A DNA stretch of 64,000 nucleotides from Schizochytrium sp. CCTCC M209059 (taxonomy: Eukaryota; Sar; Bigyra; Thraustochytrida; Thraustochytriidae). The first letter of the stretch is position 1; each line of letters opens with the position of its first letter. A program made the translations under genes and the position numbers. Below, piece after piece: positions 29,155-37,730 of this stretch. The notes beneath the pieces are model-generated. The model saw only the letters and a program-made list of their open reading frames with translations. It did not search any database and was not told the DNA's origin. The stretch is from positions 655,069 to 719,068 of the forward strand of contig KN805375.1 in the NCBI GenBank assembly GCA_000818945.1, read 5' to 3'.

Positions 29155-30054
29155 ATGGTGCACGTGAATGACATTCGCAACAAGGCCAAGCGCGCCCAAG
29201 TCCGGCAAAAGCTCAAGGTGGACAAGGAAAAGGCCAAGCAGGAGCGCAAGCTCAAGCGCAAGCGCGAGGCACAAGAGCTCGGCGAGGATGCCCCGCCCAA
29301 GCAGGTACCCAAGACGCAGGACTCCACGCGAGAGGCCGACAACACTGTCGTGGCCCCCGACGACGAGGAGGTCCTTGCAGACGAGGAGCAGGACGAGTTT
29401 TCGGAGTACTTTGCAAACCTGAAGAAGCCAAAGATTATGATCACTACGCGCCCGCGCCCGTCTTCTTCGCTATTCAAGTTCATTTCGGACCTCATGCTCA
29501 TGTTTCCCAACAGCTTTTTCTACCCGCGGCGAACCTTTGGCCTTAGCGATATCAAAAAGTGGGCGCACAACAAAAAGTTTACTCATTTGCTCGTCCTCGG
29601 CGAAAAGGCAAATGCCTGCAATCAAATGCTCGTGGCACATCTCCCTATTGGTCCCACGATGCTCTTTAAGATCAGCAACGTCACCCACGCGAAGGACATT
29701 CGTGGACATGCCAACAAGAGCGACCACTTGCCAGAAATTATTCTCAACCGCTTTCAGACGCGTCTGGGCCATCGCGTGGGCCGCTTTTTAGGATCTATGT
29801 TCCAGCACGAACCCGAGTTCCGCGGTCGCAATGTGGTGACCTTTCACAACCAGCGCGACTTCATCTTTGTGCGCCATCATCGATACCAGTTTTCCGAGAC
29901 CGGCGAAAAGGCAAAATTGCATGAGATCGGGCCTCGATTCACTATGAAGATGCGCTGGATCATGGCCGATGCCTTTGACACAGAGCATGGCGAGTATGAG
30001 TGGGTCCACAAGCGCAAGCAGGAGGAGACCTCGCGTCGCAAGTTCGCACTGTAA
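29155..30054 (+). CDS. RPF1: Ribosome production factor 1 (Brix domain)
   Basis: 299 residues, single exon, ATG in context GACG before ATG. The N-terminal about 50 residues are a basic helix (VHVNDIRNKAKRAQVRQKLK) and then an acidic linker. The Brix domain spans about residues 93-275: KIMITTRPRPSS at its start, the FPNSFFYPRR segment, HLPIGPTMLFKISN, and a C-terminal FIFVRHHRYQF...GPRFTMKMRW. This order and spacing are typical of RPF1, which works in the nucleolus in 60S subunit assembly and 27S pre-rRNA processing. Length is in the normal range (yeast Rpf1 has 295 residues). Confidence 0.95.
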   Translation: MVHVNDIRNKAKRAQVRQKLKVDKEKAKQERKLKRKREAQELGEDAPPKQVPKTQDSTREADNTVVAPDDEEVLADEEQDEFSEYFANLKKPKIMITTRPRPSSSLFKFISDLMLMFPNSFFYPRRTFGLSDIKKWAHNKKFTHLLVLGEKANACNQMLVAHLPIGPTMLFKISNVTHAKDIRGHANKSDHLPEIILNRFQTRLGHRVGRFLGSMFQHEPEFRGRNVVTFHNQRDFIFVRHHRYQFSETGEKAKLHEIGPRFTMKMRWIMADAFDTEHGEYEWVHKRKQEETSRRKFAL

Positions 30055-30472
30055 GAGACTGCCGTTTCTCTCGTTGGAACTTGTATTTACTATGGTAGCC
30101 CTTTCGTCTCATAGCTCGTAGAAGAGTGGTAGTCTGCGTGAGTGAATGTACATGCGACGCCACATTTCGCTTTCTTCCCCAAATTTGAAAATGGTTTTTT
30201 TTGGGGTCAAGCATCAGCGGAGATGCGACTGAAATCATGTACGGACAGGGATGCGATGCCGTGGAGCTTGATGTAAGACGCGTTCAAGCATGCGATGAAT
30301 GCGAAAGGGACAAGGCTGAAACAAAAAGAAAAGAAAGAAAAAGAAAAGAAAGAAAAAGAAAGAAAGAAAGGTATAAATTTGATGCGATTGGATTATAACA
30401 TAATAGAGTACATGGGTGCTGACCGTGTTGGGGGCCGATGTTCAGAACCCTGAAAGGAAAGAACCTTGATAT
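30055..30472. other. Convergent 3' spacer with AAAG repeat
   Basis: 418 bp between the RPF1 stop and the stop of the polyQ gene. It contains a purine run of AAAAG/AAAG units at about 30320-30370. No gene seen. Confidence 0.6.
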
Positions 30473-30909
30473 TTACATGGCCTGGTCGAGACAGGCATCG
30501 CGCGGAAGCAGCTCGAATGAGGGAAGGCCCAAACGCTGCAGCTCAACGCGCACCGCCGCAAGACAATCGTACTGACTTTGGGGCAGCGCGGCAAAGGTTT
30601 TCTCGCGCAAGAGGCGCAAGATTTCGCTCTGCGCGCTGGGAATGTCACGCTCGCGCCACTTGCTAAAGCGCAGGGTTCGCTTGATTTTCTTGTCGATGGC
30701 GCGCTTCGGACGATGAATGCCGCACTTCCAGGCGACGACAGCCATCGTCCGCAGTTCAGCATCGATGAATGTGTACATGATGTGAAGAAGAAGCTTTTCC
30801 TCCTCCAGTCGCCAGGGGCCCGTGGTTACGGCGCCAACGAAGAGCGACTCGTCTTGCAAGAAGACCTCGTATCCTCCCTGGATTACGTCCGGAAGCATCG
30901 TCGGGATTG

Positions 30910-30989
<80 letters not shown>

Positions 30990-31339
30990 ACCGAATGCAT
31001 CGACAGTGCTGGTGTCAAGACATCGATCTCAAGGCTCGTCTCATGCGGCTCATCCAAAATGAGCAGAGAATCACCGAGCTCAGGGATCGTGGTGTCGATG
31101 CTCAGAAGCTGCAAGACACCGTCGTCAATCAGGCTCCCATCAGAACCGAGCACGTCCATGACCTGCCTGCCGAGGAGAACATCTGCCTCGGTATAGCTAC
31201 TTTGATGGTTCACGAGTCTCCTCTTGCTCGGCTGGGGCACCATCTCTGCCTCGAGCAGGTCCCACTCCTCGGGCGCGGCGCGCTTGGGCCTGTCCACCAT
31301 GATCTCGAAGCTATAAGAGGGTTCCTCCTTGGCACCCAT
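30473..31339 (-). CDS. PolyQ protein with a SANT/Myb-like C-terminal region
   Basis: 288 residues from the ATG at 31339. A short N-terminus contains a basic patch (PKRAAPEEWD, PSKRR). An acidic/hydrophobic stretch follows (residues 50-110), then about 26 Gln at about residues 118-143 (coded by CAG with one CAA), then a C-terminal segment with GPWRLEEEKLLLHIM...RPKRAIDKKIKR that has the Trp/Leu spacing and basic last helix of a SANT/Myb or trihelix DNA-binding unit. A transcription factor is a reasonable inference, with the Glu/Asp/Leu region and polyQ acting as activator. No orthologue recognised. Confidence 0.65.
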
Positions 31340-33015
31340 GCTGCCCGACCCCAGCTACCTCTTTACTTGCTCTTGCTCTTTGCTAGCTCGCTGCTCTTCT
31401 CTTCTATTCGTCGCTGCGCTCGCAATCGACTCGCTCTCGACTTTGCGGGTTTGCTATCAGGCTGCCGCAGGCGGTCCGTTCTCAAGGTTCTCCGCCGCGC
31501 GCTGCGAGGGTTCCGCTGTGACGAGGTCTCGGTACCAATGCGGGCCCGCTTTCGTTCTCGCCTTTGCTCTTTCGCTTCTGCAAACTCCCTGACCACGGCT
31601 GCCGCTCGGTGTCGATCTCGGCAGGTACCCGTTTCAGAGTCTGCTTCGGGCGTACGATTGCGCTTTCGCGCTTGTCTCTCCGCTTGCCTGCTTGCTTGCT
31701 TGCTTGCTTGCTTGCCTGTTTGCTCGCAGTGCGAAGCACGGGTCTCTTCGCACTTGGTCTTGGACTCGCTCTTGCTGCGTGTGGAGGGTGCGCGCGAGCG
31801 AAGAAAAGGACGGAGGACCGGTGGGAGAAAACGCGATGGCGGACCGCGTGTTGGCCCAAGCTGGCGGCAGCTAGCTGTGCAACGCGATATGAGGTGCGGG
31901 CTTGGATGTGATTTCGATTTCTCTGCGGTCCGGACCCGATTCAGTTCTGCAGGCGCCGGGGCTGGAAAGCTGAAAGCAAAGCCCCCACCAGGCAAACCGC
32001 AAAGAGGAATCCGTCCAACGCTGGCGGAGGGAAGCGCAGAGCGAGCCGGGACGAGGACGAGCGAGCGAGCGCTGCCGCGCGCAGAAGGCCGATCCTCGCC
32101 GCTCCGTTCGGCGCGCAGGGACGCGAGCTTCGAGGAAAAGCCGGTCGCGCGGCGAAGATGGCGGAGGGTGTGTGCGGCCGCTGCGGGGGCCAAGCACGCA
32201 GTGGTGCTGCCCTACGCGGAGGTGGCTGCGGGTGCGACGCGGCAAGTTTAAAGCTGTAGCTCGTTTCGTGTCCGTCACGCCGCCACTACATTTTAATGAG
32301 GCTGAAGGCGCGTAGTGGAGGGAGGGAACGACAGCGGCAAGGTGGGTCAGAAACGAAAAGGCTGCGGGGTGCGCGCGCGCTGAAGCGGGAGAAGGAAAGC
32401 AGAGAGACGGAGATGTTCAGCGTCGCAGGATGGTTACGCTGGGCACCCGTAGCTGGCCTCTAGGGGGTCCTAGGCGAGATCCGGCACGGCGAAGTAAAGG
32501 CGGAACCAAGTGGCAGGCGCCTCCTCGCACAATCTTCGAGTTCAAGTTCAAGTTTACGAAGCACGTAGGATCCTGCGCATCCAGGGCCGGCCGCGCGAGA
32601 ATACTGCGCTGCTGCACGCGGCAAAGGACGGTACTGCGCACCTTGCGGCGGCGGCCGCTGGCGCCACTCCAACCCGCGGCAGCTGGCATGGCGACGGGTG
32701 CCGGTCCGTGGGACAGAGGCGGCGACACGACTGTATCTTGATGAACAAATTCACAAAGCGCAAAACGCGGGAAAACGACGCGCCGGCTCGCGGCGCTGGC
32801 GGCGCTGGCGACTTGGCGGCGGCGGCCAGCGAGACTCGTCTCGTCTCCGTCCTCTACTTTCCTTCCCGCGCGCGTGGGAGGATCGCGGCGGCGCGGGGGT
32901 CGATCGCTTGGATGCGTGCAGGCTCGAGGCCGGGCGGGACAAGCGCGATAGGCCTCGCTAGACGTCCTGCAAATGCAAGAGGTCTCGCGGCCTCGCAGGG
33001 CACAGAATACACACC

Positions 33016-33046
33016 CATACGTGCGTGCGCACACGCACGCATGTGT
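33016..33046. other. Alternating purine-pyrimidine run (Z-DNA candidate)
   Basis: 31 consecutive bases alternate strictly between purine and pyrimidine, mostly GC and GT/AC steps, with a near-palindromic centre (CGTGCGT, 6 nt, ACGCACG). Confidence 0.7.
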
Positions 33047-33774
33047 CCACATGAATGAATAAATGCGCGCTGCGGGCGGAGGTGGACCGGCCAGCGTGCC
33101 GCGCGCAGGAATGAGCCAGCCGCCAGCTGGTCTGGCTGTTTGTTGGACGGGGATGGAGGAGGTAGGGAGGGAGGGTATCAGGGGTACTGCGTAGAATGTG
33201 CGGACGGTGTTGAGCTTGCGCCACGCGCGAGAGTCTCAAGAGTTGGGCTCTTTCGCGTCTCGAGCGATGACCTCAGAGTTTGTCTGTACGCTGGTTCACG
33301 GAGCGACGAGAGAGAGAGAAACGCGAAGTATTTGCCGCAAGTAGGCTACGACGCACTCTTGACGATTCGACCACTCGAACGTATCTCGCTCGCGCATGCC
33401 CGAGATGCATGGCTTCAACGTACATCTGCGTCGCTAGGTCTTGCCGTGTCAGGATGGGAGAAGCGAACCGACGTGGTCGCAAGCCCGCGCAGTCTCAACC
33501 TCAACGGTGCCCTATTTTGACCTTTCGGGAAATAGACTTCATAATTGCAAACATTGCACCATTTCTCATCTGCTATTCGTGCCGACACCAACAATACGAA
33601 GAAAGCGAACGAATTGCTCCGGATCCAGAAGAAGCCAAGCCAAGATGGTCTATCGAATTTAGATTTCCCTTCGCTGTCAAATTCAAAGACGGAGCTGTCC
33701 GTCCAGTCTTCTTTTGTCTCAAACTCACCTAATTATTATCTAGCTCGAAACGCGTTCGACATTCCTACGTTGTA

Positions 33775-33906
33775 ATTAGAACAGCCCAAGCGAACAAAGG
33801 AAGACGATGCATCGTCATCCCAGGACTTCGCATATTTAAAATAGTAGTAATCAAGTCAATAGCCCCTAGAATAGAAGACGCCCCAGATAGATGTAGAGGA
33901 AAAATT
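33775..33906 (-). pseudogene. NUMT: fragment of mitochondrial cox1
   Basis: On the minus strand about 44 codons read continuously as an internal part of cytochrome c oxidase subunit I: IFPLHLSGASSILGAID, then LITTILNMRSPGMTMHR, then LPLFAWAVLITT, which matches the universally conserved block around transmembrane helices 5-6. Similarity stops abruptly on both sides (just after ITT a TAG follows; upstream the frame becomes unrelated). This is a nuclear copy of mitochondrial DNA, not a working gene. The block is AT-richer than its surroundings. Confidence 0.88.
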
Positions 33907-35795
33907 ATATTACTACCCATGACACCTGCTGACGTTTTAAAAGTGAACCCATCTTGATGTCGGCGTGGAAGGGTAAAATTTGGGATTGGTCGATTGTTCT
34001 GGCAGTTTGTGGCCTTCCCACTGGAACGATGTAGACCTCATCACTTTGGTGTTGCTAACGAGTCCATCATCCAGCTCATCGATTCATGCCGCACATAGCG
34101 CAAATCTTATCTCTACGTCAGAACGAGCTGGTATGATGTTAGGACGAGTGAACGTTGCAGGAACTGGACATTAAAAGGTTTTGTCGAGCCACCTTCCCAA
34201 AGACCTGATGTCAGGAGGGGAAGCTGCTCAAAGAGAGACAACTGATATCCGATGAAAAGCATCAGAGGGGTACGGCGCAGGAACAACGCATCGACCCACG
34301 CCGTGGGAACGCGCGAAGACTGACCCAGCACAAGGCCGCGCCATAGAGCCGCGCCGAGCCTGAATCCGCGCCCGGAAAAGTCAAGCACAATCATAAACCT
34401 ACTTACTAAAGACTGACCGAGCTCGCGACCTGGGACCACTGAGCCGAATAGACCCGGCGGCGACCAAAGTTGCTCATTGAATCCAGTAGAGTCGAAGCAG
34501 ACACGAAACACGCCAAACAAGAAAGCATTCTCCCGAGCAGCAGCGTGATAAGCTACAATCTATTTTCCCGTTTCATGCTAGCCACGAAGCGGACTTTCCT
34601 TTACGTTTCGTGATATCAACTTCTTCTTCTCGTTCATTTGTTCTCCGGAAGAACTGCTATCAACTTGTTCTCCTGGGTACTGGGTTGCCTTACCTCCTTC
34701 GCTTTCATCGATTCTCTCGCGGGCCGCTTCCACAATTTCCGACTATTCTGGTCGACCGACGCAGAAAAACAACGAACTCGTCAGCATTGGAGCGCAACTA
34801 AAGGTCAGGTGCGGAGTAAGGATACTATATCGGTTAAAAGCATTGCCGTCGAAAGGGAATCTCTTTTGGCAAGGATGCCGGACGTCGTCAGCATCCATCA
34901 CTCTTTGCAGGGAGGAAAACTCGGGAGCATCTACAGCTTCTATAATTTCCGTAGTAGGTTTTCATCCAAAACAGAAACCTTTGCGAAATATGTATAGCGT
35001 CGTCCATCACTTGCTGCAGGAAGGACGGCTTGAGAGTACCCTTCGCTTCTAATAACGTCTGGAGTGTGAGTCGATGCTGGCAAAGACGCGGATCATCGTC
35101 AGCTCCAAGGTTAATTAGGCGCAGTTGCTTGGAAACCTGGGAGCGCCCGCACCTTGTAAACTTCTTGCAGTTTGTATCGACTCACGCACACAGCGTACCT
35201 AAGTCTCAGTGGCAGAGTGAGGACTCTCTCTGCATCTTCGTGGAAATATCCCCGCAGCTGCGCGAGCACGACGCAGCACGAATCGAAGGAATTCATAGTC
35301 CAACTGTGGAGATGTTTCCGCGAGATATGGCACGCCGCCGACTCCAACTCACAGCCTCTCTACCCATGAGAGGCTTGAGTCACCAAGATCCTCGTCTCCA
35401 CGAAACCGCATTCGTGATCACCCCTCTGCAGCGCTCTTTCCGCGACTTTTCCACCCTCCTCCGCACTGCCCAGTGCGTCCTCTCTACACCCATTTCTCCA
35501 CGTCCCCGCATCTTCTCCCACAGCACGTTCCTTCGCCAGTGGCGACACGGCGAGGAGAATTCCTCGCGCCCGGAAAAGAACGCGGCCCTGCTTTCCGCAC
35601 GGACGCCGTTCTGTTCTCCCCCTCCGGCAATCTTTCTCCGCCCTCTCCTCTGCTTTTCCTCGGCCGCCCGCGAGGCGCGCCAATCCGAAACTCCGCCGCC
35701 GCGCCACGCCCGCGACACGCCCGCGCCCGCGCCCGCGCCCGCGTCCTTGCCGCGTGCTTCCCCGCCTCCGCGCACGGAGCCCCGCGTCCTGCCCG

Positions 35796-36009
35796 NNNNN
35801 NNNNNNNNNNNNNNNNNNNNNNNNNNNNNNNNNNNNNNNNNNNNNNNNNNNNNNNNNNNNNNNNNNNNNNNNNNNNNNNNNNNNNNNNNNNNNNNNNNNN
35901 NNNNNNNNNNNNNNNNNNNNNNNNNNNNNNNNNNNNNNNNNNNNNNNNNNNNNNNNNNNNNNNNNNNNNNNNNNNNNNNNNNNNNNNNNNNNNNNNNNNN
36001 NNNNNNNNN
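35796..36009. other. Assembly gap (214 N)
   Basis: A run of undetermined bases inside a very GC-rich stretch. ORFs across it are not real. Confidence 0.99.
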
Positions 36010-36257
36010 GGCCGCGCCGCGGGGCGTCTCGAGGGGCAGCGCGGCCGCCATTTCCGCGCGGCAGAGCGCAGCAGACCTCTTTCCCTCTTTCTTTCTCTCC
36101 TTTCTTTCCTGCTTTCTTGCTTTCTTTCTGCTTCAGCAAAGCGCAGAAAAGCGAAGCACGCGGACGCGGCCGCGCGGACCTTGCGCGAGCACGTGGAGCA
36201 CGTGGAGCGCGCGGAGAGGGCGCGCGCGGAGGACGTCGCTCGGCCGGAGAGCGGGGG

Positions 36258-36278
36258 GAGCTCAGATCAGCTGAGCTC
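36258..36278. repeat. 8-bp inverted repeat upstream of the E2 gene
   Basis: GAGCTCAG, 5 nt, CTGAGCTC. It lies about 400 bp before the UBE2H start. Function unknown. Confidence 0.6.
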
Positions 36279-36678
36279 AGAACAGATCAGCGTAGGTTCT
36301 ATTCGAGCAGACCAGATCTCGGACGCGACGCGCGCCGGACCCGCGAAGGCGCAAGCCCGCGACGGCGAGAAGGACGGCGAGAGCGAGGGGGAGAGCGACG
36401 GCGGGAGAGAGAAAGAACAGCGCAAACGGAGGTGCAGGGGCGGGGGGCCGCGCGCGAGTCCGGGCGAGTCGAGATCCCGCGTCGAGGGAGGTCCTATCTC
36501 GGACCCGTCGCGTCGCGTCTGGACTAGTCTTGTCTAGTCTCGTCTAGTCTAGTCTAGTCTAGTCTGGGGCACGAATCACGCGTCGAGCTGTTGCTGCTGC
36601 CGCTGCTGGAGACCGAGATCTCCGCGAGTTGAGCGAAGCGGAGCCAGTAGAGAAAAGAAGCGCGCCAGCGAAGAAAAG

Positions 36679-37464
36679 ATGACGACGAATGCGCACAAGC
36701 GGCGCGACATGGACATCATGAAACTCATGATGAGCGACTACGCCGTGGACATGGAGGGCGACGGCTCGGAGTTTGTCGTTGCATTCCACGGCCCCAAAGA
36801 CTCGCTCTACGAGGGAGGCGTGTGGAAGGTCCACGTGACGCTGCCCAAAGACTATCCGTACCGGTCGCCCTCGATCGGTTTCAAGAACCGCCTCTTTCAC
36901 CCGAACGTTGACGAAATGTCGGGGTCCGTGTGCCTCGATGTGATCAACCAGACCTGGAGTCCCATGTACGAGCTAGTGAACATCTTTGACATGTTCCTCC
37001 CGCAGCTCCTCGCGTACCCGAACGCGAGCGACCCGCTCAACAGCGACGCAGCCGCGCTCATGATTCAGGACTTTGAAAAGTACTCCCTCAAGGTCAAGGA
37101 GTACGTGCGCAAGTTCGCGCAAAATGTCGCGCTTGATGATCTTCCAAGCTCCGTCAAGAAGAATAGGCACCCGAGCACAGACTCGAGCTCTACGGTGCGG
37201 AGCGCCTCGTCTTCGAGCACCATCGACTCGGCGGCTTCCTCGGCAACAATGCTAGAGGCTGATAGGATGGTGGTGGACGATGGTTCGACCAGCGCACGCG
37301 TATCCGTGCTCGCACAGCAGGAACAAGCGAACGGCCTTGACAAGGACGGACAGGACGACGAGGAGGACGACGAGGACGACGACCTCAGCAGCCTCAGCGA
37401 CGAGGACGACGATGACGACGACGACAATGACGACGACGATGACGATCTTGTCCTCGATCTCTAA
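36679..37464 (+). CDS. UBE2H: Ubiquitin-conjugating enzyme E2, UBE2H / Ubc8 type
   Basis: 261 residues, single exon. The UBC fold spans about residues 1-150: the EGGVWKVHVTLPKDYPYRSPSIGF core, the HPN triad at 74-76, and the catalytic Cys at about 85 in SVCLDVINQTWSP. FLPQLLAYPN and SDPLNSDAAAL follow, as in human UBE2H. Yeast Ubc8 and human UBE2H are the E2 partners of the GID/CTLH ubiquitin ligase. The C-terminal about 110 residues are a Ser-rich linker and then a very acidic Asp/Glu tail, an enlarged version of the acidic tail of UBE2H. Confidence 0.95.
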   Translation: MTTNAHKRRDMDIMKLMMSDYAVDMEGDGSEFVVAFHGPKDSLYEGGVWKVHVTLPKDYPYRSPSIGFKNRLFHPNVDEMSGSVCLDVINQTWSPMYELVNIFDMFLPQLLAYPNASDPLNSDAAALMIQDFEKYSLKVKEYVRKFAQNVALDDLPSSVKKNRHPSTDSSSTVRSASSSSTIDSAASSATMLEADRMVVDDGSTSARVSVLAQQEQANGLDKDGQDDEEDDEDDDLSSLSDEDDDDDDDNDDDDDDLVLDL

Positions 37465-37730
37465 TTGTGTGCTCCCTTGCGTTTGCGTGCAACACTCGAT
37501 ATCTGCTCTCATTCGATTAGACCTGATATGATCGAAGCAAGCAAGCCTGTAAATAGACCCAGCACCCTTTTCCTTTTTTTCTCGGTCCCCCTCGCTCTCA
37601 TCGTCCCTCAAAGCAAGAGTAGGCTTCACACGCGCCCCTCCAAAATCAATAACAACTAAACATCCTGGAACATTGCAGCATTAAAAACAAACCAAACATT
37701 TCTTGCGCATCTTCGCTCTTTCTCAATAAT
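37465..37730. other. Convergent 3' spacer
   Basis: 266 bp between the UBE2H stop and the stop of the giant KLEEAR protein. AT-richer, no gene. Confidence 0.5.

Larger units (their letters stand above)
31340..36678. other. 5.3-kb gene-poor spacer
   Basis: Between two divergent genes. The first 1.7 kb are GC-rich promoter-like DNA with CTTG runs (31685-31715). A strictly alternating purine-pyrimidine stretch lies at 33016-33046. From about 33500 to 35100 GC content drops and a mitochondrial cox1 fragment is present (33775-33906). Degenerate repeats with about 100-110 bp spacing are visible at about 34880-35110 (recurring CGTCGTC...CATCACT...GCAGG...AGG). A gap lies at 35796-36009, then CTTT runs (36085-36130) and a TAGTC pentanucleotide run (about 36525-36565) just before the E2 gene. 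Open frames here have no recognisable protein. Confidence 0.6.

Noticed and set aside
30578..32251. 557-codon plus-strand frame opposite and beyond the polyQ gene
   Set aside because: PolyLeu from the CAG tract plus Arg/Ala-rich promoter DNA; no protein family features.
34113..34520. Minus-strand frame of 135 codons as a second mitochondrial gene fragment beside cox1
   Set aside because: It begins at TTG and I could not match it to any mitochondrial protein. It may be chance in a low-GC region.
35030..36537. Frames crossing the second N gap
   Set aside because: Same reason: undetermined bases and low-complexity composition.
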